Positions 22,956-34,999 of a stretch of 64,000 nucleotides of DNA are shown in pieces. The first letter of the stretch is position 1, and each line of letters begins with the position of its first letter. The stretch is from Tulasnella sp. 424 (lineage: Eukaryota; Basidiomycota; Agaricomycetes; Cantharellales; Tulasnellaceae). A program made the translations under genes and the position numbers. Under the pieces are notes generated by a model. The model was not told where the DNA came from. It did not search any database and saw only the letters and a program-made list of their open reading frames with translations. The stretch spans positions 186,001-250,000 of the forward strand of contig WSUB01000028.1 in assembly GCA_019633425.1 (NCBI GenBank), written 5' to 3'.

Positions 22956-25900
22956 TTACGTGGACATAAATATGGAATGGAAAAGCGATCTCGCTGAATC
23001 TCGCATTCCGCCCAAGAACCATGATGCGGCTTCTCCTCGCTTGGATAGTTTAGCAGCTTGGTTCAAAGCGTAATCAGCAGTCTGATCATTTCCGATCAGT
23101 TCGAAGACTGCTGCAGCGTCTGTATAAGAGTGAACTGCGTCCCGGTAGCTCCCTTGATCGCGATGGGAGTCAGCAAGGCCCAACAGCGAGTAAGCTCTGC
23201 CAGATCGGTCAGCGATGACGGTGCAAATTTCCAAGGCCTCGGAAAAAAAGGTGATAGCATGACTATGCTCGTTTTGGAACTGATGGACACGGGCAAGACT
23301 CCGCAAAGTAAGGGCTCTTCCGTATCGGTCGCCGATATCGGTGCAGACGTTGAGGGCCTCGGAGTAGAATGGAAGGGCCTGGCTGTACCGTTTTCGAAGC
23401 CGATGGACCTCAGCGAGACCCCAAAGAGCATTAGCTCTCGCTCGCCTGTCGCCGATCTCGGTACATATGTCAAGAACCTCGGAGTAGAATGTGATGGCAT
23501 GGTTGTACTCGTTTTGAAGCCGATGCACCTCAGCGAGACCCTGCAGAGCATTGGCTCTCCCTTGCCTGTCGCCAATCTCGGTGCGGATGTCTAGGGCTTC
23601 GGTGTAGAATGTGATGGCCTGGCTGTGCTCGGTTCGCAGCCGGTGCACCTCAGCGAGACCCCAAAGGGCGCTGGCTCTCCCACGTTTGTCACCGATGTTG
23701 GTGCAGATGTGTAGGGCCTCGGTGTAGAGTATCGTAGCCTGGTTGTACTCGTTGCGAAGCCGATGTACCTCAGCGAGGCCCCAAAGAGCATTGGCTCTCC
23801 CTCGCCTGTCGACGATGTTGGTGCAGATGTCTAGGGCCTCAGCGTAGAACGTGATGGCCTCGCTGTACTCGTTTCGAAGCCGACGCACTTCAGCGAGGCC
23901 CCAAAGAGTGTTGGCTCTCCCTTGCCTGTCGCCGATCTCGATGCAGATGTCTAGGGTCTCGGAGTATAATGTGATGGCCCGGCTGTACTCGTTTCGACGC
24001 CAATGCACTTCAGCGAGGCCCCTAAGAGCGTTGGCTCTCCCAAGCCTGTCGCCGATCTCGGTGAGAATGTTCAAGGCCTCGGAATAGAGTGTGATGGCCT
24101 GGCTGTACTCGTTTCGGGCCCGATGCACCTCAGCAAGGCCCCAAAGGGCGGTGGCTCTCCCATGCCTGTCGCCGATCTCAGTGTGAATATCTACGACCTC
24201 GGTGTAGAATGTGACGGCCTGGCTGTACTCGTTTCGAGAACGATGTACGTCAGCGAGACCGCAAAGACCCTTGGCTCTCCCTTCCCGGTCACCGATGTCG
24301 GTGGCGATGTCTAGGACCTCGGTGTAGAATGTGACGGCCTGGCTGTATTCGTTTCGAGCCCGATGCACCTCAGCAAGACCCCAAAGGGCGGTGGCTCTCC
24401 CATACTTGTTGCCGATCTCGGTGTCAATGTCTAGGACCTCGGTGTGGAATTTGACGGCCTGACTCCACTCGTTTCGAGCACGATGCACCTCAGCAAGACC
24501 CCAAAGGGCGGTGGTTCTCCCATACTTGTCGCCGATCTCGGTGTAAAAGTCTAAGACCTCGGTGTGGAATGCGACGGCCTGACTCCACTCGTTTCGAGCC
24601 CGATGCACCTCAGCGAGACCCCAAAGGGCGCCGACTCTCCCATGCCTGTCGCCGATTTCGGTGTAAATGTCTAGGAGCTCGGTGTAGAATGGGAAGGCCT
24701 GGCTGTACTCGCTTCGACGCCGATGCACGGTAGCGAGATTCCAAAGGGCGGCGGCTCTCCCATGCCTGTCGCCGATCTCGGTGTAAATGTCTAGGACCTC
24801 GGTGTAGAGTGTGACGGCCTGGCTCCACTGCTTTTGAGCCTGATGCACCTCAGCGAGACCCTGAAGGGCGGTAGCTCTCCCATGCCTGTCGCTGATCTCG
24901 GTGTGCATGTCTAGGAGCTTGGTGTAGAATGTGACGGCCTGGCCCCACTCGTTTTGAGCCCGATGCACCTCAGCGAGATTCCGAAGGGCGGTGGCTCTCC
25001 CATCCCTATCGCCGATCTCGGTGTGAGTGTTTAGGAGCTCGGTATAGAATGTGACGGCCTGGCTCCACTCGTTTTGAGCCCGATGCGCCGCAGCGAGATC
25101 CCGAAGGGCAATGCCTCTCCAATACCTGTCACCGATCTCGGTGCAAATGTCTAGGGCCTCGGTGAAGAATGTGACAGCCTGGCTGTGCTCGGTTCGAAGC
25201 CGGTGCACCTCAGCGAGACCCCAAAGACCTCTGGCTCTCCCTTGCCTGTCACCGATGTCGGTGTAGACGTTTAGGGCCTCGGAGTAGAGTGGGACGGCTT
25301 GGCCGTAACTTTTTTGAATCCGATGCACGTCAGCGAGACCCCAAAGAGCATTAGCCCTCGCTCGCCTGTCGCCGATCTCGGTGCAGATGTCAAAAGCTTC
25401 GGAGTAGAATGTGATGGCCTGGCTATACTCGTATCGAACTCGGTGCACCTCAGCAAGACCCCAAAGACCTTTGGCTCTCCCTTGCCTGTCACCGATGTCG
25501 GTGCAGATTTGTAGGACTTCGGAATAGAGTGTTGCGGCCTCGCTGTACTCCCCTTTAAATCCATGCACCTGTGCCAGTTCATCCAGCGCCGCCGCCGTTC
25601 CTTTGCTGTCGCCTATTTCTCTGTAGCCACCCAGAGCCTTGGTGAGGAAGTCCGACGCGTTCACGTAGTCACTCTGCCTCCGGTACATATCCCCCAAACT
25701 CATCAGAAGTGCCGGAGAGTGAGCTGTAGATGCCGCTGCATCTGCGTTCCGTATAGGGTTCGGCCTGACCATAGGCTATGTTAAACCTTGATCAATTGCG
25801 TGTAATCGATCTGAGGTCCGCATGACTTACCATCCAACTGATTGACTTTCGGCAATTCTCAGCAGTCGGTCGGTTTGCGGGGTCGACGCTCCAGCACGCA

Positions 25901-27320
25901 AGTATGAAGGAACAGAGTGCCTGGATCAATGACATCCGAGCATTGTCTGTGATGGAAGGGAGGTCTCCTTTAATGATCCGTATGATGACGAGGGTATCCT
26001 TAATGTCTTGAAACGGTATCGAGTTGGTCATTACCTATTTCGGAATCGATGTCTGAGCCTCGGCTGTGAACGATATATGACCTGAACCTTACCTCGTACG
26101 CTACACATCCCACTGCCCAGATATCGCTCGCAAGGGTAGCCTTCTCCTCGTTCAATAGCTCCGGAGCAGCCCAACGAAGAGTGTACTGATCACTTGTCAG
26201 CGTGATACCGATGGTGTTGGTAGGTTCATGGAACTTTGCTTCAAGTGACAGCGCTGCTGGCGGTTTGTTCTCAGTTTGCCTTGTCTGCTGGTCTAGATCC
26301 GCCGTTGTCAGACGGCGAGCGGATCCAAAGTCTGTTATAATCGCCCGACAATCGGAGTTGACCAATATGTTTATCTGAAAGGTAAGGACGAGGTTTGGTT
26401 GTGATTCATTCTAACGCCGTCGGAACGTACGGATTTAAGATCGCTATGGCGGATGGGGGGTTGTCTGCTATGGAGGTATTCAACCCCTGCCGCCACGTCG
26501 TTAATCTAGAATACGGAGTCTCAGAGTTGAGTCAAAAAGGAAATTCCAGCTCGGTCGCACCAGAAAAATTCGTTCGGGTATTTCCCACTCGGCTGATGCG
26601 ATAAAGTCTTTCAAGGTTCCGTTCTCCTCCCAAGGGAAGGCCAGCCACACTACATCCTTGGACAAGTCCTCGACGAACCCTTCTAACTTAATGACGTTCT
26701 CGTGAGAAAGTCCGACCAGAAATTCGGCTTCCCTGAGTGTCAACTGAACCGGAAGAACTTAGTGCTGAAGACTCTCAGTGCCTCGCTGGGCTCTTCTTAC
26801 CCCTAATACCCGCGCTGGGTCGTTCGATATCTTCATTTTCTTTACAGCAATAGCCTATAGACGAGGTTGCAATTGTTGAGCCACTGGTCGTCACGGTCAA
26901 CTGCCGGAAAGGCTGATTGGTACCGACCTTCCGCTGGCGAGACGGTTCTCCAGCTGGACCAGATAAGTTGAGATCTTTGGTTTCGGTAGGATCGACTTGA
27001 CCACTCATGTTTTCGGCACCGGAGAGTGGGACCAAGAAGGCTCGCGAAACTGTCGCAAATGCTCCAGAAAACTCGCGGACGTTGTTAGGGAATTCGATAG
27101 AGGAGATATCAATTCGCCAATTCGCAAGCTTCTTGAGCTTCTCGCCCTATGAGAAAAGTAGGTTTGGTGAGTCATTAAAGTTGGTCTTTGAGACGCGGGG
27201 AGCACGTACCAGCTTAGCGCCCGGCGGGAATCTATCGGAGGAAGCATCGTGGTTCGAACCAGGCAGCGACCCAGGCAACGTAGGCGAAGGCCCGGCATCG
27301 TGGTTTTCGTCCTTTTGCAT
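22956..27320 (-). CDS. Protein kinase-TPR fusion, copy 1 (22 TPRs)
   Basis: Eight exons: 27320-27210, 27146-26895, 26854-26801, 26743-26561, 26505-26431, 26374-26093, 26034-25831 and 25775-22956, giving about 1326 residues. Residues 1-120 hold an unrecognised region (LANWRIDISSIEFPNN). The kinase domain follows: AIAVKKMK (beta-3 Lys), REAEFLVGLSHENVIKLEGF (alpha-C Glu), FPWEENGTLKDFI hinge, IRHSDLKSIN catalytic loop (HSD instead of HRD), ITDFGSARR, WAAPELL, SDIWAVGCVAYE, and PANRPTAENC. No clear glycine-rich loop is seen. The second intron would be only 40 nt, so that junction is the weakest. The last exon encodes 22 tetratricopeptide repeats of 40 residues, consensus LWGLAEVHRxRNEYSQAVTF, and ends FHSIFMST. 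TPRs are protein-binding scaffolds. The likely role is signalling after ligand binding by the repeats; this is inferred. Confidence 0.82.
22990..25690. repeat. 120-bp tandem repeats encoding 22 TPRs
   Basis: Successive 120-bp units with high mutual identity ('gatgcacctcagcgagaccccaaag' recurs each period). Terminal units are more diverged than internal ones. The residue before TEIGD and the residues around RxRNEx vary most between units. Confidence 0.9.
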
Positions 27321-28339
27321 ATAGGATTTCCAAGAGGGAAGAGTGTAGGTGAAGATAAGAGTCGTCGTTATTGGCCAGGCTTTGTGGAGAGTTGGCGGAA
27401 GGGGGGAAGCTGATGGAGCGTTTGCGGGGAGTGGTGTGCACGGGAAGGAAATAAAAGGACGGAGGAGTCCTCTCTACCCAGGACAGCATCTCTACCTGCC
27501 CTTCTTGGAAGGTTAAAAACGAGAACGCCACATTAGTTCTGTCGCTGAGCGTGTTTGGCTTCTGTAGCATGTTCCTTGCAAGTCCGCGCGAGGCGTCGCC
27601 GGGGGCTTGGCAACGCGCGCGCCACAAGATAAAGGGAACCACACAAGGCCGAGAGGCAATTTTGCCGAAACCAACCACTTATGCCGTTCATGGTCTATTT
27701 TTTCCCGTTTATGTAAAGGTTGTTTTCTCTTTGCCCAGTCCTCCAAGCGGCGAGCGCTGGTAACTTCTGTCGACGGCGTTTCCACCCATCCCAGCTCACC
27801 CATCTCAGCTGGAGGGCGCACTCCACTCACACAAACGAGCTGTTAGACTCACGGAATTACGGCGATACTACCGGCCTGTTGAGCAATAATACCTGATAGG
27901 AGATCATTCTATGAGAACTCGATTGAGTTGTTTTCGTCTGAGAGCGGAAGGTTGGCGTCCCCCGAAAAGTGGCGTCACGGTTCCTCATCTGCCCGCCCTG
28001 AAAGTGAAGTCGCCGTGCGAGTGCCGGTTTAGACTGGAATCGTTCACCCCAATCGCATGCACCTCACCCCCATCACCGTCGAACACTTACACGTACCCTA
28101 TGTATTCTGCTCGCAAATATCAACCTCTTCAGCGGATGATAGACGTGCCGACGGTTTCAATGAACGTCTGCGAAACGCTGCAGCGTACCCCAACACTACG
28201 TAGCGGGGAAAATACGCGCTAACACAACGACACATGAAAAACAGACCACCGACCCCAGCCTCTCGTCAATGGCATTTCGTGTGTGCAGCACCTGGGAGGA
28301 CATCCACTCGCGTCGTAATCATACAGAATCCTGGAGCGA
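27321..28339. other. Intergenic region upstream of kinase-TPR 1
   Basis: Between the start of kinase-TPR 1 and the 3' end of kinase gene B, both on the minus strand. It should contain the kinase-TPR promoter. A closely similar region lies at 44290-45287. The longer open frames here (27232-27830) are not shared in a coding-like way with the right unit. Confidence 0.5.
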
Positions 28340-30943
28340 CTAATTTTCAGCCCTGTCGCTGCCTTGCTCGTCACCTGACTCGACGCCTTCCGGAATCTCG
28401 TACATCCCGCCGGACTGGCCGACAGAACCAACGCTCATCTCGTACATCCGTGCCAGTCGTTCCTGAATTCGCCTCATCGAAGGCCTCTTATCCGGCTGCT
28501 TCTCCCAGCATTCGTCCAGCAATGGCCACACCCACTGCTCCGGGACGGGCCTGCAATTCAAACTTCGAGAGCGGTCCGATGGTGCGACGGGCGTATGTCC
28601 AGCGCAAAGGGCCAAAACAATCGGGGGATCCTTTGAGAGTGTTTTGAAAGGAATCAACCCAGTGAGAATCTGCGCAGAAAATCCAGTCGAGGTCAGGGCA
28701 CTCGTCACCAAGGGTGGGCCGCGAAGGCATGAGTGAAAGCTTACGAAGAACGCGAGGCATGCAAAGCTATACACATCCCCTTCCAAAGACTTTGGTATAC
28801 TGCCGTCCAGTAGCTCTGGTGCCATCCATCGAACGTTTCCAGCGCCTCGTCGAGATGAGATCAGGGCCGAGACGGTTTCCCCAACCGACCTGCTAAGACC
28901 AAAGTCATTGATCACTGCGGAGCCATAATCGTCTATGAGAATATTGTCCTAAGGTTGGAATGATCAGAGGTCAGAATCTAAAAATGGCACCGAACCAGAA
29001 GACCTCTTACCGGTTTGATGTCTCCGTGAACGACAGGCGGTTCGAATTCGTGCAAGTACGCCAGACCGGATGCGATTTCCAACAGCTGGATATGGGTAAA
29101 GAAAAAAAACAGTTTAGTAAGCTCTGCCTCCTCTCGGGATATATAACGCACGAGTTTCATGCGATTGGTTTCTGGCTGTTTTCTAAGATATCCGTGGATG
29201 TTGCCGTTTGCGTACCATGGCGCAATAAGCGTGACGGAAGGAAAGAGGGTGAAGCCCATCAAGGGAGCGATGTTCCGGTGATTGAGCTTCATCCAGATGG
29301 TAACCTCTTGCTTTAGTCTCTACGCTCGTGCTGGATTAGAACGCTTTGTCACAGAGTTAGGATCCTTAGAGGGTCGGACCAACCTTACGAAGCACCGCGC
29401 TCCCGTCCCTCTCGAGCTGATCCAGCTGGTCGACCCCGCCAAGAACCTTCTCAGCCAACTGAGAGAGAATGCTAATCAGCTCTGCACTTCACACCAATGC
29501 TTCAACGAAAAGAGAGGTGGCTCACAAGCTTTCGGCAGTTCTCCGGCCCGACAGCTTCACACATCCAAACCTCGCTGTAGCCCCCTCTCGCAGGGGGAGA
29601 ACCTTGCGCTCTCCTGTACCTGAGTGGTGGACAGCCAGGGAGCATGATACATTGCATCTTGGGACCGCCGTCTGGCGGCAACGAAGTCCGGCTTCGGGAA
29701 CGCGTTAGACAACGCGGAACCGTCGGAGAGCGGTCTGCGACCGGATCAGAGAAAGGCCGAGCACGGCGGCGCCCGGTTGATGGTATTGGGTCTGTGTCCA
29801 CTCTATCAAGACTTGGTTGGAAATGCTGAGGGAGTTGCCTAGTACCGGAAAGGTCTTTCAAGACGTCTTCCATTGTGGGCCGCCTGTAAGAGTCCGAGTT
29901 CCAACACCAGCGAGCAACATCCCATAAAGTGCGATAGCAACCCCCCAAGGGAGAGGTCCAGACTTTCATCGGAGGGTGGCTTTTGATGATTCGAAACATC
30001 GCATGATGATATCGCCTGCCATTGAGAATCTGTTCGTGGTCAGTCTCAGGTCGAATGACGCGTTCAAACGCTCGTTACCTCGGCAATGGTTATCCCAAAG
30101 TCCAAAACGTCCTTTTCGAAACCCCAATTCTGCTCTACGGACATAGAAAATTCGTAGAGAATAGCCTTGCCCTCTGAAACCAGAACGTTCGAGATGCCGA
30201 CGTCGCCATGGAGGATGGGACACCAGCGCTTGACAAAGTTGTAAGACCTACGAGGTAGATTAACTCTTGTAAGCATGGCTGAAACTGGTAGGGAAACGAA
30301 ATCCTTCGAACTAAAGCATGCCTCGAGGCCTCTGGCGTTTGCCGGATGTAAGCCTCTAGGGGTAGTAACCCTTCGAGATAACCGGAAACATGATATTCGT
30401 GACTATTCTTGCCAAGTTTGAAGGTGCCTAGGAAAGGCAATATGTTCGGGTGTTCTGGTACTTTTGGCCATATCAAGGCTTCCGGGCAAACCGAGCTCCC
30501 CTAAGGCAAGCGCAAAGAGTGGATGTCGGCGAAAGCTCATACTGATGGGAGGACAGAGGCGAACCTTGCTTCGGGACCGTTTCAGTAATAGTCTCCCCAT
30601 GGTTTCGGATGACCCAATGGAAAATTGCGAAAGGCCAGTATGAGGGCCCATCGGAACAATATCCTTGTGTTAAGTGGTGGTTAGGGCTACAACTGGCTCT
30701 AAGCAGAGCTAGGAAGCCCACCTCATTTTCTAACTGCGCTTCGGCCAGTTGGTGATGGCTTTCGTTGGGACGTCCAATCAAACCCATAGTCATAATGCTT
30801 TTAATGAGAGTAGACCAGAGATTCGCGAGAAAGTGTTGCATGCGTTGAAGGTGGTGAGTTGGCATTTGTCGAGCGTGCCACAGTTCATATAGGGCGGCAT
30901 GCATAGTCACAGGAACATCCCTGAATGTGTGCAATGGATCCAT
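28340..30943 (-). pseudogene. Tandem pseudokinase-kinase, gene B (frameshifted)
   Basis: Left-unit counterpart of the intact gene at 45288. The C-terminal kinase is well preserved: HGDIKP, INDFGLSRS, WMAPELLDG, GDVYSFACLAF, LLDECWEKQPDKRPSMRRIQ and an acidic tail ending in DEQGSDRAEN. Two lesions break the reading frame. First, 14 bases present in gene C at 47175-47188 are missing here near 30217, removing the LHSAG segment before HGDVG in the first domain. Second, one extra base near 29512 changes LSFIEALVSS to LSFR followed by TGA. Together they make a full-length product unlikely, although the intact 3' half could survive as a shorter kinase if transcribed separately. Confidence 0.72.
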
Positions 30944-31952
30944 ATGGGGTGTGCTAGTCGAAAGGGAGGGGATATGCCACCGCAGCTCTTTCTGTAGAGA
31001 AACAGCCCACTGACTCTTCCCGGATTAGAAGGGAACATACCTAATACGGCAACATATGGTCATATAATAGCACGATATTCTTGAATTATGCTCCGTGTTG
31101 ACATGATGGGGGGAGTTTGCTCCTCCTCGCTGACCCAGTACTCGTCGCCGCCATAGTCCAACGTGACGTCACGACCGCGCCGATGAAGATCGTAGTGCAA
31201 GTATAAACGACCCTCCCCTCCGCTTCAATAAGGTAGGCCGTTTAATTTTAAGTCTCGAGGGAATACTGCCAATCAGTTGCGTGGCTGGAGACTGTCGAAC
31301 GGGTTGGGTTGGCGTGGCGGTGGTTGTGGAGGTCGCGCGAGTTCGAACATCTCAGGCTTCTGATCAGCGGGCCCTGTCTGGGGTGCTTGCAAATTAACAG
31401 GATAGCCGAAGGGTTCAGGCGACGCCGATGAACATGTCTAACGGAGGATCTGAAACTCCGACGGAAAGGATTGGGACGCGCATCTGTTGTGACGTCTGCT
31501 GACTCTTGCAACGTTGGGGTTGAGGCTTGCCTCCGAACTGGAGAGGGCCAGGAAAGTCAGGGAAAAATTGCTATCCATTGCTATTCGATGGTTCCAAAAA
31601 GCAGAACTTTCCAAAATACATACATACATGCAATCCGAACAGGGGACAACGTGACGACGATACTTGCATAAACAACAAACACTTGGGGCAAGAGGGAACG
31701 GGTATGATGAAACGGCAATAACACAATGAGTGCCAAGGTCCGGGGAATATGAGGTATGGATATAGGGCAATAAGGGAGAAGATGGCAAGAAAATAAAACG
31801 TGTTTGAATTTTCAGATTGACGGTCGGAGGCGGACGTGACCCGACTTTGGCGTCGGTGTTCCTGAAGAACCAACGGCGGTCCCGTACGTCGTCTGCCCAC
31901 TGGCTCTTCGGCTTCGCTGGAAGCCATGGACATTGCGTCAGCAGCTGTATCG
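30944..31952. other. Intergenic region with a conserved noncoding block
   Basis: Upstream of kinase B and downstream of gene S1. 31195-31490 has relatives at 22035-22320 and 48160-48440. On the minus strand it can be read as a Pro-rich stretch (PPQPPPRQPNPFDS) that is not open in all copies. The part nearest gene S1 (31440-31950) may hold an alternative last exon (see gene S2). Confidence 0.45.
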
Positions 31953-34900
31953 CTACCCCAGCCCTAAAGGAAACCCAACGCTTACCTTACTCCTCTGACT
32001 TCCGCTTCGGTCCACATAACCACCCCCGCTCTCCTTCCTTCCAAACTCCCCATCACCTTCATCCACAACTTGAACTTCAATCGAACACGCTTGCCCCTGG
32101 AACGCCCTTCCACTGCTCTTCATCCACTCTTCAGCTTCCTTTCGCTGAGCTCTGCCATTCCCGTCGTCCGCGAGACCTTGCTTGTACGTCATCTTGGGCG
32201 TGCTTGGGTTCGACGATTTAGCGCGGGACTTTCGACTTCCATTGCTGGGAGTAGGAGTGACGACTTCGGCTCTTGGGTAGCTCCTTGGAGAGTTTGTCAT
32301 AGGTTGAGGGGGTAGCGGGCGAGTTGGCGCCTTGGTCGTAGCCCTCTCTCGGTCTTTCGCTTTCGTCGACTTTTGGCTCCCGGAACGAACAATGTTGGTG
32401 GGGTTCGATGCGGCGCGAGTACGAGGGCTAGGGATGTCCACGAGGGTCTCGCCTTCCAGCAAAGCCTGCGGGATAGGAATCCGCGCTTTGGTCTTGGTCC
32501 TGGTTCGAACAGGACTGGTGGGAGCGCCAAACGTGGAGGACGAGTGAGGCCGAGTCGGGGTCAACGGGCTAGTAGGATTCGGGATGGACTGCGAACGGTT
32601 CCGTCGAGTGATAGTCGCGGATGCACTTGGCAACTGTCCCTCTTCATCTTCATCCACCACCTCAGTCATCCTCCCTTCTTCGTCCACAACAATGATTGGC
32701 TTCGGCTGGGAACCCGACCTCTTCCTCGCAGCAGCGCCGCGTCGAGACCTCGACGAACCCGTAGACGAAACCGAATTCTTCCGCACAGGCCTCGGTTTCG
32801 GGGTCTTGACTTTCGGCGGGGCCAACGGTGCCGGTGGGAACGACGGTGACGGAACGGGGGCAGGGACGATATCCGAGTTCAGTGGGGATAGTGGTCGAGG
32901 CACTTGTCTTGGTCTCTGTTGAGAGTTCGGGGACCTCCTGTCCTGCTGTCCAGGTGGTTGCTGGGCTGCCTTCTCCGCCTCCAACTGGTCAAACTCCTTC
33001 ATCGACAAAATATGCCGACTCGAGTAGGGCTTGGAAGGTTTCGGAGCTCCATGTACCTGAGCTTGAACGGAAACCGGTGCGGGAGGAGGAGGAGACTGCG
33101 TTGACTCGGGTCGCGATGGCGGGAGCGGTTTGGACTGCGTGCGTTGTCGAGTCTCCGAGACCGGTTCTCGAGATCGTTTCTGTGCACCGGAAAGCCTATT
33201 CTCCTTACTGAAGCTTGCTTTCGAACTGGGGATGGGCACTGGCAGAGCGACGAAACCGGGCCTCGACGCAAGTCCCTGCCTCGAATTCTTCGGACCGACA
33301 GACCGAGGCAAAACCTCTTCTTGATCCGAAACGTCGATCTCCGCCAACAGCCTCTCATCCACCTCCTCATCCGTCTCCTCATCTGCATCAATGTCGATTT
33401 CGTCCAACTCCTCCGGCTCGGGCTCTTCGATCGTCTGCGGGACGTGCACGCGACTCCGGCTCTTCGACCCAAACGCACCGGGCATTTGGACTTGAGTTCC
33501 ATGTCGGTTGTACGGCGGGGGAGGTTGACCTAGGGTCTGAGAGATTTGAGGCACTTGAGCGCCGCTGGAAGCTCGACTCCTGGGAGTGGTGGTGGGTATT
33601 TGCGTCGTGCTGTTGTTCCGGCTCGCGCCTGGGATGGTAGGTATGTGAGTCAAACTGGGGTTCCGACTCGTGCTTGGTATCGTTGGTATCAATCCTGAAC
33701 TCTGGTTCCGGTTCATAAGCGGTGGGACAACGTGGGTGGTGCTCTGGTTCCGACTTGGGAAGGTAGGGGCTGTCTTGTACGAGCCCAAGCTCCATGTGGA
33801 AGGGTTCTCAGACGGAGTCGGGATATTTGGAAGAGGTTTTCCAAAGCCGGATGGAGCTGGAGTGAGGAATGGGTTCGTTGCGGAAGGAGTTGGGGGACCT
33901 TGGTCTTGTTCAGAGAGGTAAGGTTCAATCGCTCCCTCGCCTCCCTCCTCCTCTTCTTCCCAAGCGGACTCCAACCTTCCTCCCATCCCGGCACCCCGAC
34001 CCGTATTCGTATTGGTGCCACCATACGAATCTCTATCCCACCCACGTCGAGATCCTCTTGAGTATCCCGAGTCTCGGACGCTAGGGTCGTACGTGGAGCT
34101 TGGAGGAAGAGAACCTCCACCAAGACCGCCGGAAGGTAAAGGCGTCAAGAACGGGTTCGACACCACTTCTTGTTGAGATCCTCCACCGACACCACTCCCC
34201 AAGTCCGAATGGGACCATCGCGATTTCAAGTCCGGCCATCCCTGCTGCTGCGCCTCCGCCTCCGTAACCGGAACTGGCAACAAAACCAACACCGATTCCC
34301 GCTTCCCATCTGGCCCTTCCTTCACCGGTGACGTGGGGTCCAGATCCCTTGGGTCGGCTTCGAAAACGTAATACTCCTGCTCCTCGCCTTCATCATCATC
34401 GTCGCTCTCCTCCGTGTCTTCGTCATAGTGCTCGGTGACTTGGTGCTGCTTGGTCCGCCCGTTTTTGCCAAACGTCGCAGTGGGCTAGCCTCCATGGTTC
34501 TCCTTATCCCTTTCGGCGGCGGCGCTAAAGGTGCTGCTCCTTCCCCGACCAGACGAAACACGGCTGCTGCGGTGCGAGGAGTGGTGGTTGTCGACGGGTA
34601 ACATGATTAGTGAGCTGGCTCGTCGACGGGCGTTGGTACCGTAGCTGGACGCGGTGCTCGAAAGGAATGAGAGAACGCTCTGCCGCCGGCGTGCTTCATG
34701 ATATGGTGACAAGAGCCCTGGGTCTTCTCCGTTGAGCCGGAAACTGTCGAATCGTAGAATGCTTGAAGTAGGTGAGATCGCAGCATTAAGAGGTGTCTTG
34801 ACATCCCCGGCCGACGACCCAGTGAGCGGACGGTCGCGAGTTTGTTGATGACCAGCACCGAGACGCAAGGTGGATGTCGAGGCATCGTGAAGGGATTGAT

Positions 34901-34999
34901 GCATCCACGGTGGCGAGACTCTTGATCGGGCCGGAGAATCCTGGTTCCGAATTGAGGAAGGCTGTGTAAGCACGTGACCATGACAAACAAAGACCGAAC

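Noticed and set aside
23058..25784. Repetitive plus-strand frames across the TPR array (MHLSETPKS.. type), also 39727-40688
   Set aside because: Shadow frames of the 120-bp repeats. The minus-strand frame encodes TPRs with kinase exons in phase.
27251..27260. GGTTCGAACC, resembling a tRNA T-loop (related sequence near 44219)
   Set aside because: No acceptor stem, D-arm or anticodon arm around it. It lies inside the first kinase-TPR exon.
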